Below, piece after piece: positions 8,374-16,305 of a stretch of DNA of 64,000 nt. The stretch's first letter is position 1, and each line of letters opens with the position of its first letter. The notes under the pieces are model-generated. The model did no database searches, was not told the DNA's origin, and worked only from the letters and a program-made list of their open reading frames with translations. The position numbers and the translations under genes are program-made. Source of the stretch: Desulfovermiculus sp041686195 (lineage in GTDB: Bacteria > Desulfobacterota > Desulfovibrionia > Desulfovibrionales > Desulfothermaceae); the NCBI GenBank assembly GCA_041686195.1, contig JAWLEI010000004.1:13778-77777 (forward strand), in the 5' to 3' direction.

Positions 8374-9576
8374 ATGGCTTTTGTGTCATCCGGATATAAC
8401 CCAGATAAGCCGATGGAAGATCGGATCACGGATATCGGGAACCACCACTATGGTGAGTTCCTGCCCCCGGTGATCAAGAATAACTTTGGAAAATGGCAGT
8501 GGCACGAGATCCTGGAGCCAGGCGTGCTCATGCATAAATCAGAAACCGGCGACGAGGTGTACACGGTCCGTGTGGGCGGGATGCGCCTGATGAGCGTGGA
8601 ATTCGCCCGGGAGATCTGTGAAATCGCTGACAAGCATTGTGACGGTTATGTCCGCTTCACCACCCGGAACAACATTGAGTTCATGGTGGACAGCAAGGAC
8701 AAGGTCGAGCCCCTGAAACAGGATCTTATGAGCCGCAAGATGGAAGGCGGTTCCTACAAGTTCCCCATCGGCGGAACCGGAGCCGGCTTGACCAATATCA
8801 TCCATACCCAGGGCTGGATCCATTGCCATACCCCGGCCACTGATGCCTCAGGCACAGTGAAAGTGGTCATGGACGAACTCTTCGACGAGTTCCAGCAGAT
8901 GAAGTTGCCTGCCCAGTTGCGCATTTCCATGGCCTGCTGCCTGAATATGTGCGGGGCTGTGCACTGCTCGGACATCGCCATCCTGGGTTATCACCGCAAG
9001 CCGCCCATGGTTGATGATTTGTGGTTGGATAACCTGTGCGAGATTCCCCTGGCCATTGCAGCTTGCCCCACAGCTGCCATCAAGCCCAAAAAGAAAACGG
9101 TTACGTCGGAGCGCACTGGGGAGCAGATCGAGGTCAAGAGTGTTGAGATCAATGTGGATAAGTGCATGTACTGTGGCAACTGCTACACCATGTGCCCCTC
9201 TCTCCCCCTGACCAATGCCGAGGGCGACGGGATCGTGCTCATGGCTGGGGGCAAGGTCTCCAACCGGATCAGTGCTCCCAAGTTCTCCAAGGTGGTGGTG
9301 GCCTTCATTCCCAATGAGACCCCGCGCTGGCCGACATTGGCCAAGGACATCCGCCAGATCGTGGAGGCCTATGAGAAAAACGCCAAAAAGTACGAGCGCC
9401 TGGGTGACTGGGCCGAGCGCATCGGCTGGGAAAAGTTCTTTGAAGTCACCGGTCTGGAGTTCTCGCATCACCTGATCGACGACTTCCGCGATCCTGCCTA
9501 CTACACCTGGCGACAGACCACGAACTTCAAGTTTACTGAAGGGATGAACGACTACGCGGCGATTAAGGCCGAGTAG
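8374..9576 (+). CDS. dsrB: DsrB, dissimilatory sulfite reductase beta subunit
   Basis: A 400-residue beta subunit that pairs with DsrA in the alpha2beta2 sulfite reductase. Catalytic siroheme-[4Fe-4S] ligands lie near 150-200 (GWIHCHTPATDASG, ACCLNMCGAVHCSD), and a ferredoxin domain near 265-275 has CMYCGNCYTMC. The start follows GGGAGGACAGCT, 12 bp after dsrA. The strong hairpin at 9593-9612 right after its stop may set the expression ratio between dsrAB and dsrD. Confidence 0.99.
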   Translation: MAFVSSGYNPDKPMEDRITDIGNHHYGEFLPPVIKNNFGKWQWHEILEPGVLMHKSETGDEVYTVRVGGMRLMSVEFAREICEIADKHCDGYVRFTTRNNIEFMVDSKDKVEPLKQDLMSRKMEGGSYKFPIGGTGAGLTNIIHTQGWIHCHTPATDASGTVKVVMDELFDEFQQMKLPAQLRISMACCLNMCGAVHCSDIAILGYHRKPPMVDDLWLDNLCEIPLAIAACPTAAIKPKKKTVTSERTGEQIEVKSVEINVDKCMYCGNCYTMCPSLPLTNAEGDGIVLMAGGKVSNRISAPKFSKVVVAFIPNETPRWPTLAKDIRQIVEAYEKNAKKYERLGDWAERIGWEKFFEVTGLEFSHHLIDDFRDPAYYTWRQTTNFKFTEGMNDYAAIKAE

Positions 9577-9592
9577 GTTGTGCAATCTAAAG

Positions 9593-9616
9593 GAGGGGGC
9601 GTTTGCCCCCTCTTTG
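9593..9616 (+). terminator. Hairpin between dsrB and dsrD (terminator or attenuator)
   Basis: Perfect 8-bp G/C-rich arms (GAGGGGGC 9593-9600, GCCCCCTC 9605-9612) with a GTTT loop and a short TTT tail. It lies 17 bp after the dsrB stop and 30 bp before the dsrD start. It can partly terminate transcription or protect the dsrAB message. Confidence 0.7.
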
Positions 9617-9641
9617 ACTTTACGAAATGGAGGCATGCCCC

Positions 9642-9893
9642 ATGGCCAACGAAGAGCTGAAACAAAAAGTGGTTGATGAACTGAAAAAGAAGTCAGCAAG
9701 CAAGACGAAGTTTTATTTTAATGATTTGGCCAAGATTATGGATGAGAAGCCACGGGCGGCCAAGAAAATAGTCAATGAAATGGTTTCCGAGGGCCTGCTT
9801 ACCTTCTGGTCCAGCGGGAGCACCACCATGTACACCCTCCCTGGAATAGGCAAGCAAGCCGGGGCAGAGGGAGAAGGTGGGAAGGAAGAGTAA
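9642..9893 (+). CDS. dsrD: DsrD, winged-helix activator of sulfite reductase
   Basis: An 83-residue protein matching DsrD in size and position. It has an alternating lysine-rich N-terminal helix, KAAKKIVNEM-type recognition helix residues and a C-terminal beta wing (TFWSSGSTTMYTL). DsrD folds as a winged helix but is known as an allosteric activator of DsrAB rather than a DNA-binding regulator. The ATG at 9642 is preferred over the one at 9627 because GGAGG lies between them. The family is usual in sulfate reducers with reductive DsrAB and supports respiration in the reductive direction. Confidence 0.96.
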   Translation: MANEELKQKVVDELKKKSASKTKFYFNDLAKIMDEKPRAAKKIVNEMVSEGLLTFWSSGSTTMYTLPGIGKQAGAEGEGGKEE

Positions 9894-9917
9894 CCTGCAT
9901 TATACCATCTGGTTTTT

Positions 9918-11354
9918 GTGCTTCATATTCCGCGCTTGACAATTGCCGGGTTACGCGGCGGGTCCGGAAAGACTATCCTCAGCCTGGGCCTGGCCAAATA
10001 CTGGAACCAGGCAGGATGGAAAGTTAAGCCTTTCAAAAAGGGTCCTGATTATATTGATGCTGTCTGGCTGAGCCGCGCGGCCGGGCATACAGCCACCAAT
10101 TTGGACCCTTTTCTTATGTCCGATGCCCAGATCAGGTCTCTTTTCGTTCAAGGGATGAGCCGGTTTGATGTGGCCTTGATTGAAGGCAATCGCGGTTTGT
10201 TCGACGGGAAAGATCTGGATGGGAGCTGTTCCACCGCCCATCTGGCCCGCCTCCTTGATTCTCCGGTCGTTCTCATTATTGACTGCACCAAGATGACTCG
10301 CACTGCAGCGGCTATGCTCCAGGGGTGTGTGCACTTTGAGCCGGACGTGCGCATTTCCGGGGTGGTGTTAAACAATACAGCCGGCTCCAGACATCGCAGT
10401 ATACTGCGCCAGTGCATAGAAACTTACTGTGATTTGCCTGTGTTGGGTACACTGCCCAGGCTCAAGGATAATCCCATCCCGGAGCGGCATATGGGATTGA
10501 TCTCGGACCGGGAGCACGCCTCTGATCCGGCCCTGGAAACCATAGCCAGGACCATAGGCGAGTGGCTGGATGTGGACAAAATATCGGATATAGCCCTGCA
10601 TGCACCGGAATTTTCTCCGGTTAACCCGGTGCAGTGGCCGGCGAAATCCGCGGATACGGATCCGGTGCGCATCGGGGTGGTCAAGGACGCAAGCTTGTGG
10701 TTTTACTATCCTGAAAATCTGGAGGCTTTGTCCAGGGCCGGGGCCAGGATCGAAGAGGTCAGCCTGCTTACTGGTCAGGCGTGGCCGGATCTGCACGGCC
10801 TCTACCTGGGTGGCGGTTTTCCAGAAACCCAGGCTTCTGAATTGTCCTCCAATGCACACGTTCGGGACAAGATTCTCACTTTGGCCCGAAAAGGGCTGCC
10901 CATCTATGCTGAATGCGGCGGTCTGATGTATCTGTGCACAACCCTGTTTTCAGCCGGCCATGCGCACTCTATGGTCGGAGTCTTTCCTTTTCAGGCCAAA
11001 CTGAGCCGCAAACCGCAGGGGCATGGGTATACTCTGGCCCGGGTCAACCGGCCCAATCCTTTCTACCGAGTAGGATACGAATTTTACGGGCATGAATTTC
11101 ACTACTCCAAATGCCTGCCCCCCCATGATGGGCAGTCCTGTGTGCAGGAACCCTGCTTGCAGATGCTGCGGGGTACGGGTCTGGGGCAATCGCAGGACGG
11201 GCTGCTGTTTCGAAACACCTTTGCCTGCTATACGCATGTACACGCCCTGAGTGTCCCGGATTGGGCGGAGAACTTCGTACGGGCAGCCGCAACCTTCAGG
11301 CGTTGCCTGGAGCAAGGCCTGGATGAATGCCCGGATATCAGAATGCCTTTCTGA
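9918..11354 (+). CDS. cobB: CobB/CbiA-type amidotransferase (siroheme amidation candidate, DsrN-like)
   Basis: A 478-residue member of the cobyrinic acid a,c-diamide synthase family. The N-terminal P-loop ATPase domain has GGSGKT near residue 14 and acts with KKGPDYID near 40. The C-terminal class I glutamine amidotransferase domain has the nucleophile Cys in YAECGGLMYL near 333, plus HEFHYS near 392. In dsr clusters this enzyme (called DsrN in Allochromatium) amidates siroheme, giving the sirohydrochlorin-amide found in dissimilatory sulfite reductase; that role is inferred here from position 24 bp after dsrD. A cobalamin role remains possible. The start used is the GTG at 9918. Confidence 0.92.
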   Translation: MLHIPRLTIAGLRGGSGKTILSLGLAKYWNQAGWKVKPFKKGPDYIDAVWLSRAAGHTATNLDPFLMSDAQIRSLFVQGMSRFDVALIEGNRGLFDGKDLDGSCSTAHLARLLDSPVVLIIDCTKMTRTAAAMLQGCVHFEPDVRISGVVLNNTAGSRHRSILRQCIETYCDLPVLGTLPRLKDNPIPERHMGLISDREHASDPALETIARTIGEWLDVDKISDIALHAPEFSPVNPVQWPAKSADTDPVRIGVVKDASLWFYYPENLEALSRAGARIEEVSLLTGQAWPDLHGLYLGGGFPETQASELSSNAHVRDKILTLARKGLPIYAECGGLMYLCTTLFSAGHAHSMVGVFPFQAKLSRKPQGHGYTLARVNRPNPFYRVGYEFYGHEFHYSKCLPPHDGQSCVQEPCLQMLRGTGLGQSQDGLLFRNTFACYTHVHALSVPDWAENFVRAAATFRRCLEQGLDECPDIRMPF

Positions 11355-11544
11355 GCTGTCTTTTCAGGCCAGCTGAATTCCTCCATTGAATATCTTCCAA
11401 AGTCGTTCTTGAAACCTCGGCTCAGATTGCCTAGTATACCCCATTCATTGGTGCGGATTCAACGCATATTGCCTGATGAACATCGGGCGCAGGTTGAACA
11501 GACTCACAACACGGCGATTATACGCATGCATGCGGAGGAGAGTG

Positions 11545-12414
11545 ATGGCACTGCACATAGGAGTTTTAGTCAAGCAGGTCCCGGACACCCAGAATGTGAG
11601 CGGGCAAGCCATGAAAGAAGATGGGACAGTAAACCGGGATGCCTTGCCAGCGATATTTAATCCTGATGATAAAAATGCCCTGGAAGAAGCCTTGCGCATC
11701 AAAGACCTTTGGCCTGATACGCAAATTACTGCAGTGAGCATGGGGCCGCCCAAGGCCAGCGAAGTGCTCAAGGAATGCCTCTATCGGGGGGTGGATGATG
11801 CTGTTTTGGTCTCTGATCGTGGATTTGCCGGTGCGGATACCCTGGCTACTTCCTATGCCTTGACCTGCGCTATTTTGCGGCTTGGGCCCTGTGATTTGAT
11901 TCTCTGCGGACGGCAGGCAATTGACGGCGATACAGCCCAGGTTGGACCCCAGGTAGCTCAAAAACTGGGTATCAATCAATTAACTTCGGTATGTGCAGTA
12001 CGGGAAGTGACCCAGGATATGATTACCGCCGTGCGGGGTGTGGAGACCGGATATGAGACGGTACGCAGCGCATTTCCCGTGCTGCTGACAATATCGGGTG
12101 CAGCAAATGATCCCAGACCCCCGCGGGCCAAGCTGGTCTTGGGATATAAGAATATTCTCTGCCACGCTGAAGATGATTACGATGAATCGTATATTGAGCC
12201 GGAGTGCGGGCTGGGAGTGGAACATATCAAACAATGGAATATGGCCTCCATTCAGGCTGATTCTGAACGATGCGGCCTGTCCGGGTCAGCCACCAAGGTG
12301 AAAAAAATCGAGAATGTTGTGCTCACAGCCACAGAGACCAAACACATTGAAAATACTCCTCAGGCCATCACTGGGCTGATCCAGGAACTGGTCCGAGAGC
12401 ATATTCTTGGGTAG
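11545..12414 (+). CDS. etfB: Electron transfer flavoprotein, beta subunit
   Basis: A 289-residue EtfB. It begins MALHIGVLVKQVPDT, typical of the family, and carries CGRQAIDGDTAQVGP near 140, the conserved AMP-binding segment. The ATG at 11545 is chosen over the upstream in-frame start at 11476, since CGGAGGAG lies directly before it and the extension has no family similarity. With EtfA it accepts electrons from acyl-CoA dehydrogenases. It lies 190 bp after cobB, so it may start a separate transcript, and 21 bp before etfA. Confidence 0.95.
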   Translation: MALHIGVLVKQVPDTQNVSGQAMKEDGTVNRDALPAIFNPDDKNALEEALRIKDLWPDTQITAVSMGPPKASEVLKECLYRGVDDAVLVSDRGFAGADTLATSYALTCAILRLGPCDLILCGRQAIDGDTAQVGPQVAQKLGINQLTSVCAVREVTQDMITAVRGVETGYETVRSAFPVLLTISGAANDPRPPRAKLVLGYKNILCHAEDDYDESYIEPECGLGVEHIKQWNMASIQADSERCGLSGSATKVKKIENVVLTATETKHIENTPQAITGLIQELVREHILG

Positions 12415-12435
12415 CAACCGTTAAGGGGAGAAGGC

Positions 12436-13449
12436 ATGCAAGAAAGCGGGAATGTCATGGTGTTTATTGAGCACCGGGACGGAATGCCGGCTGATGTCAG
12501 CCTGGAGCTGGTGTGTAAGGCCCGGGAGCTGGCTCATGCTTTGGGGGTTGGAGTTGAAGCAGCGGTCATTGGAGCGGGCAATGGCTATGAAAAAGAGTCT
12601 TTGGGCCGTTATGGCTGTGGCCGGGTTTTTGTGATTGAACATCCTGGTTTGAACGAGTTTACTTCGGTCCCCTATGCCCGGGTCTTGACTCAAGTGATTG
12701 CCAGATATGAACCTCAGATCGTGCTTTTCGGGGCCACAACCACTGGCAGAGATTTAGCTCCCCGGGTTGCTTCCGAGCTGCAATGCGGATTGACTGCGGA
12801 TTGTACCGACCTGCAAATCGGAGAGCACAAAAGCAAGGGAACAGTGTATCAAAACACTCTCTTGCAGATTCGGCCGGCATTCGGGGGCAACATCGTGGCC
12901 ACCATTGTTTCTCCGGAAAGCCGGCCCAGCATGGCTACGGTACGCGAAGGGGTGATGCCCAGGCGGGAACTTGACTCCTGGCACCCAGCCCAGGTGATAC
13001 CCGAAGAGATGGACTTGACCGAGGCCGACTTTCCGACCCGGATCCTGGAGATGGAGCGCAAGGAAAAGTCTGTTGACCTCAAAAAAGCTCAGATCATTGT
13101 CTCTGCAGGCATGGGGGCCTCAGATCCCCAGGCCCTGGAACTGGTGTATGAGCTGGCCCGGGTCCTGGGCGGAGTGGTGGGTGCATCCAGGCCGATGGTG
13201 GATGCCGGAATTGTGCCCAAAGAGCACCAGGTAGGCCAAACCGGAACCACTGTCCGGCCCACACTGTATATCGCCTGCGGGATATCCGGGCAGATTCAGC
13301 ATCGGGCGGGGATGATGGAGGCCAAGCGGATCATAGCCATTAACAGCGATCCACAGGCTCCGATTTTTGATATTGCCCATTACGCGATTGTCGGTGATGT
13401 CAAACAGGTTCTCCAGCAAATGATCAAGGCTTATAAGGATAAGGTGTGA
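12436..13449 (+). CDS. etfA: Electron transfer flavoprotein, alpha subunit
   Basis: A 337-residue EtfA. The C-terminal FAD-binding domain shows the family signature near residues 260-300 (HQVGQTGTTVRPTLYIACG and ISGQIQHRAGM), with the final NSDPQAPIFDIAHY segment. The N-terminal domain matches the alpha/beta flavodoxin-like fold. It is paired with etfB and followed by an acyl-CoA dehydrogenase, so the three probably form one electron path from acyl-CoA oxidation. No extra ferredoxin domain is present, so there is no sign of a bifurcating fused form. The Shine-Dalgarno is AGGGGAGAAGG. Confidence 0.95.
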   Translation: MQESGNVMVFIEHRDGMPADVSLELVCKARELAHALGVGVEAAVIGAGNGYEKESLGRYGCGRVFVIEHPGLNEFTSVPYARVLTQVIARYEPQIVLFGATTTGRDLAPRVASELQCGLTADCTDLQIGEHKSKGTVYQNTLLQIRPAFGGNIVATIVSPESRPSMATVREGVMPRRELDSWHPAQVIPEEMDLTEADFPTRILEMERKEKSVDLKKAQIIVSAGMGASDPQALELVYELARVLGGVVGASRPMVDAGIVPKEHQVGQTGTTVRPTLYIACGISGQIQHRAGMMEAKRIIAINSDPQAPIFDIAHYAIVGDVKQVLQQMIKAYKDKV

Positions 13450-13840
13450 GGTCTCAGTTCTCAGCCATGCCTCCGGCCGCAGACGCCCAGTTTGATCAAT
13501 AAAGAAACAGTTTATGAAGAGGTCTGGGCCCAGTAGCCCGGGCCTCTCCGAGGGCCGGGAGTGCGTTGATCAAAGAGGCTGGGCCTCGGAGAGGGCCAGC
13601 CCTACCCGGAAAAGCCAGAGCCATCTTAGGGGTAAAATCTTGTTTCATACGAGGTCCCAGGCTCTAGAGATGGTGGAGAAGGGGGCGGGAGCCCCAAGAA
13701 AAGGTGTTACGAGGGGGGACCCTCGTAACGAAGAAAAAGGACCTGCCCTTGGAGACAAGGGCGTCCTACTGGTGAGCCGGACTTTGCCAATTTCATACTT
13801 GTATCGTGGATCTGAGAATAAACTTACTGCGGGAGGGAGT
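13450..13840. repeat. Mosaic of dispersed intergenic repeat modules
   Basis: These 391 bp contain no supported gene although a frame stays open through them into the next CDS. They are made of modules seen elsewhere: CCAGTTTGATC near 13489, the paired GAGGCYGGGCC/GGCCTCTCCGAGGGCC boxes at 13523-13605 (near-duplicate at 55345-55440), the TAAAATCTTGTTTCATACGAG box near 13633-13652, and a GTTACGAGGGGGGACCCTCG inverted segment near 13707-13728. A GGGAGGGAG ribosome site ends the region just before the GTG at 13841. Confidence 0.7.
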
Positions 13841-15553
13841 GTGAGTAACTTTTACCTGGATAATCCGGATATTATGTTCCATTTGCAGCACATGGACCTG
13901 GAGCAGGTGGTCCGGCTCAAGGAGCAGGAATTTGCCGAGCACGGTATCTATGCCCATGCCCCTCGGGATGTGCCTGATGCTCTGGACAACTACCACCTGA
14001 TCCTGGATATCGTGGGTGGAATCGCCGGAGACTTTGTCGCTCCCCGGGCGGATGAGGTGGATCGGGAAGGGGCCCGCTTCTTCAATGGGCAGGTGCATTA
14101 TGCCCAGGGAACGAAGCAGTCCCTGGAGCGCCTGGCTCAGGCCGATGTCATGGGCTTTACCCTGCCCAGGCAATATGGAGGCATCAACATGCCCAAGACC
14201 ATATATTCCATGGCTATTGAGATGATTTCCAGGGCCGATGCCTCGCTGATGAACCTGTTTGGACTCCAGGAAATAGCTGATACCATTTGCAAGTTCGGAT
14301 CTTCTGAGCAGAAAGAGCGTTTTTTGCCCCGGTTTTGTTCTGGAGAGACATCCGGGGCCATGGCCTTGACCGAGCCGGATGCTGGTTCCGACCTCCAATC
14401 CGTGACTCTGCGGGCGGATCAGAGGGACGACGGGCAGTGGGTATTAAACGGGGTCAAGCGGTTCATTACCAACGGGTGTGCCGATGTGTCCCTGGTTATG
14501 GCCAGATCCGAGCCGGGCATATCGGGCGGCAGGGGGGTATCCCTCTTTATCTACGAGCGGGACGAACATATGCGTATCCGGCGCATTGAGGATAAACTGG
14601 GTATCCATGGTTCCCCGACCTGCGAGCTTCAATTTCAGGACGCCCCGGCCGAGCTCCTGGGACAGCGCAAAAAGGGATTAGTGAAGTACACAATGTCCCT
14701 GATGAATGGAGCCAGATTGGGAGTGGCTGCCCAGGCTGTGGGCATAGCTGAGGCCGCCTGGCGGGAGGCTAGGGAATACGCCCGACAGCGGGTTCAGTTC
14801 GGACAGGCCATCGACCGCTTTCAGCCGGTGAGTGAAATGTTGGCTGATATGCAGGTCAGCATTCAGGCCGGACGCAGTCTCCTGTATGAGACCTCGCGCA
14901 TGGTGGATATCAAGGAAGGCCTGGAGGAACTGGCTGAGCGGGATGCGGATCAGGCCAGGGAGCACAAGGAGACCTTGAAGCGATACACCCGGTACAGCGC
15001 CTTGTTTACCCCTTTGGTCAAGGCCTATACCTCGGAGGTGGTCAACGATATCTGCGACATGGCTCTTCAGATCCATGCCGGGACCGGATACACCAAGGAC
15101 TTCCCGGTCGAGCGCCTGTACCGGGATGCCCGGATTACGAATATATATGAGGGAACCACCCAGCTGCAGGTGGTTGCGGCCATTGGTGGAATCACGACCG
15201 GGACCATCTTTGACTGGATGGATAAAGTGGAGCAGGGGTCAGACTTCTCTTCCTTGCCCCGGCAGCTGGAAATGACCCGCCAGTGCAAAGAGGCATTGCA
15301 GGATGTGGTGGGGCGGATCAAGGAACGGGGGGACTCCAGTTTCCAGGAGTTTCACGCCCGGCGGGTGGTGGATATGGCTGCGGAATGCAGCATGGCCTAT
15401 CTGGTCACCCGGGATGCTCTGCATTCGGATTCCAAGAAAATCCTGGCCGATCTCTTTTTGTCCCGGGCAGTGCAACGGGTTACGACCTGGAGGGATATGA
15501 TTCTGAATCAAGACCAGGTCTGGTTTGAACAGGCCAGAAGTCTTGTGGGGTAG
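13841..15553 (+). CDS. Acyl-CoA dehydrogenase family protein with C-terminal extension
   Basis: A 570-residue flavoprotein that oxidises an acyl-CoA to the enoyl-CoA and passes electrons to ETF. Family signatures are seen: GAMALTEPDAGSD near 175, the FITNG loop near 207 and RDARITNIYEGTTQLQ near 435, whose Glu in YEGTT is the catalytic base of most members. About 120 residues beyond the usual 380-400 form a helical C-terminal domain, as in the larger bacterial members. The GTG at 13841 with GGGAGGGA before it is preferred over the frame's start at 13514, whose extra 109 residues are translated repeat DNA. It follows etfBA on the same strand. Confidence 0.9.
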   Translation: MSNFYLDNPDIMFHLQHMDLEQVVRLKEQEFAEHGIYAHAPRDVPDALDNYHLILDIVGGIAGDFVAPRADEVDREGARFFNGQVHYAQGTKQSLERLAQADVMGFTLPRQYGGINMPKTIYSMAIEMISRADASLMNLFGLQEIADTICKFGSSEQKERFLPRFCSGETSGAMALTEPDAGSDLQSVTLRADQRDDGQWVLNGVKRFITNGCADVSLVMARSEPGISGGRGVSLFIYERDEHMRIRRIEDKLGIHGSPTCELQFQDAPAELLGQRKKGLVKYTMSLMNGARLGVAAQAVGIAEAAWREAREYARQRVQFGQAIDRFQPVSEMLADMQVSIQAGRSLLYETSRMVDIKEGLEELAERDADQAREHKETLKRYTRYSALFTPLVKAYTSEVVNDICDMALQIHAGTGYTKDFPVERLYRDARITNIYEGTTQLQVVAAIGGITTGTIFDWMDKVEQGSDFSSLPRQLEMTRQCKEALQDVVGRIKERGDSSFQEFHARRVVDMAAECSMAYLVTRDALHSDSKKILADLFLSRAVQRVTTWRDMILNQDQVWFEQARSLVG

Positions 15554-15786
15554 ATGGAACGGGTTCAGCGCCGCCTCTGGCGGCCTGTTATTCGTAAGAG
15601 GCCGCCAGTTTGATCCAGGATGAAACTGGCGCGTGGAAAGTAGGGGCGAAAAATCTTTCGCCCTCGTGGGCCAGGCTGGAGCCTGGCGATCCCGGACGGC
15701 AAAGCCAATACCGCATAAGCTAACTTTGAGTTTCATCCGAGTAGGGAGATTCATCCGGCAAAACAAACTCACGACGGGAGGCGGAA
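15554..15786. repeat. Intergenic repeat mosaic before the Sec transporter
   Basis: No gene. Modules recognised: a CCGCCTCTGGCGG hairpin near 15573-15585; CCAGTTT (15604-15610) paired with AAACTGG (15623-15629); a GGGCGAAA/TTTCGCCC palindrome at 15644-15663; and a 45-bp module at about 15669-15713 (GGCTGGAGCCTGGCGATCCC and onward) that recurs at about 46400-46442. Confidence 0.65.
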
Positions 15787-16302
15787 ATGCAATCCAAAGA
15801 GCAGGACAACGCATGGAGTCCTTACGTAGCCGGTGCCTTGGCCGGGGTGCTTATGGTTTTGTCCGTCCTTGTGGCTGGGAAGTACTTTGGGGCTTCCACC
15901 ACCTTCAGCCGGAGTGCGGGCATGCTCGAACAGCTTGTATCCCAGGAATATGTACAGAAACTGGAATACTTCCAGAGCAAGATCCCCAAGATCGAATGGC
16001 AGTGGATGTTTGTGGTCGGTATCCTCATCGGTTCCTTCCTCTCGGCCAAAAGTTCCGGGAGCTTTAAGTTGCAATTCGTGCCTGACATGTGGCGGAGCAG
16101 GTTCGGCCGCACCCCGGTTCGAAGAGCTGTAACGGCCTTTACCGGAGGTGTCATCGCCATGGTTGGGGCCCGGCTGGCCGGGGGCTGACCGAGTGGACAC
16201 GGTCTGAGCGGTACGCTTCAGCTCTCGGTGAGTGGTTATGTTGCTTTGGTCTGCTTTTTCCTTGGGGGGTTGATCACAGCCCACTTGGTCTACAGGAGGT
16301 AG
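15787..16302 (+). CDS. YeeE/YedE sulfur transporter, N-terminal half, with in-frame UGA read as selenocysteine
   Basis: Read through a TGA at codon 134 (16186-16188), this gene gives a 171-residue protein that ends at TAG 16300-16302, 3 bp before the partner gene. The residues around the TGA are ARLAGG-U-PSGHGLSG, matching the GCxSGHGxSG motif of the YeeE/YedE (TsuA, DUF395) family with Sec in place of the conserved Cys. Membrane segments are visible near residues 14-30, 56-72, 112-128 and, after the TGA, 148-168, so the downstream part codes for a real helix. In this family conserved cysteines pass thiosulfate or a related sulfur species through the membrane. Ending at the TGA would remove the motif and last helix. 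A split pseudogene is the alternative. Confidence 0.8.
16186..16228 (+). promoter_or_regulatory. Candidate bacterial SECIS element after the UGA
   Basis: Directly after the TGA, CCGAG (16189-16193) can pair with CTCGG (16224-16228). The upper stem 16204-16210 pairs with 16214-16221: seven base pairs with one unpaired U at 16218 and a GUA apical loop at 16211-16213. The loop G lies 23 nt after the TGA. Bacterial SECIS elements are hairpins just downstream of UGA with a G/U-containing apical loop and often a bulged U, so size and spacing fit. The bulge is on the 3' side, unlike the E. coli fdhF case. Confidence 0.65.
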
Positions 16303-16305
16303 GAT

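Noticed and set aside
13514..13840. N-terminal extension of the acyl-CoA dehydrogenase by 109 residues
   Set aside because: The extra sequence is translated repeat DNA that recurs near 55.3 kb, while a GTG with GGGAGGGA at 13841 gives the normal family start.
16186..16188. The TGA as a normal stop or a frameshift scar in a decaying yeeE
   Set aside because: Frame is unchanged across the TGA, the following residues match the family motif and a membrane helix, the next stop is 3 bp before the partner gene, and a SECIS-like hairpin follows. It remains the main alternative to Sec.
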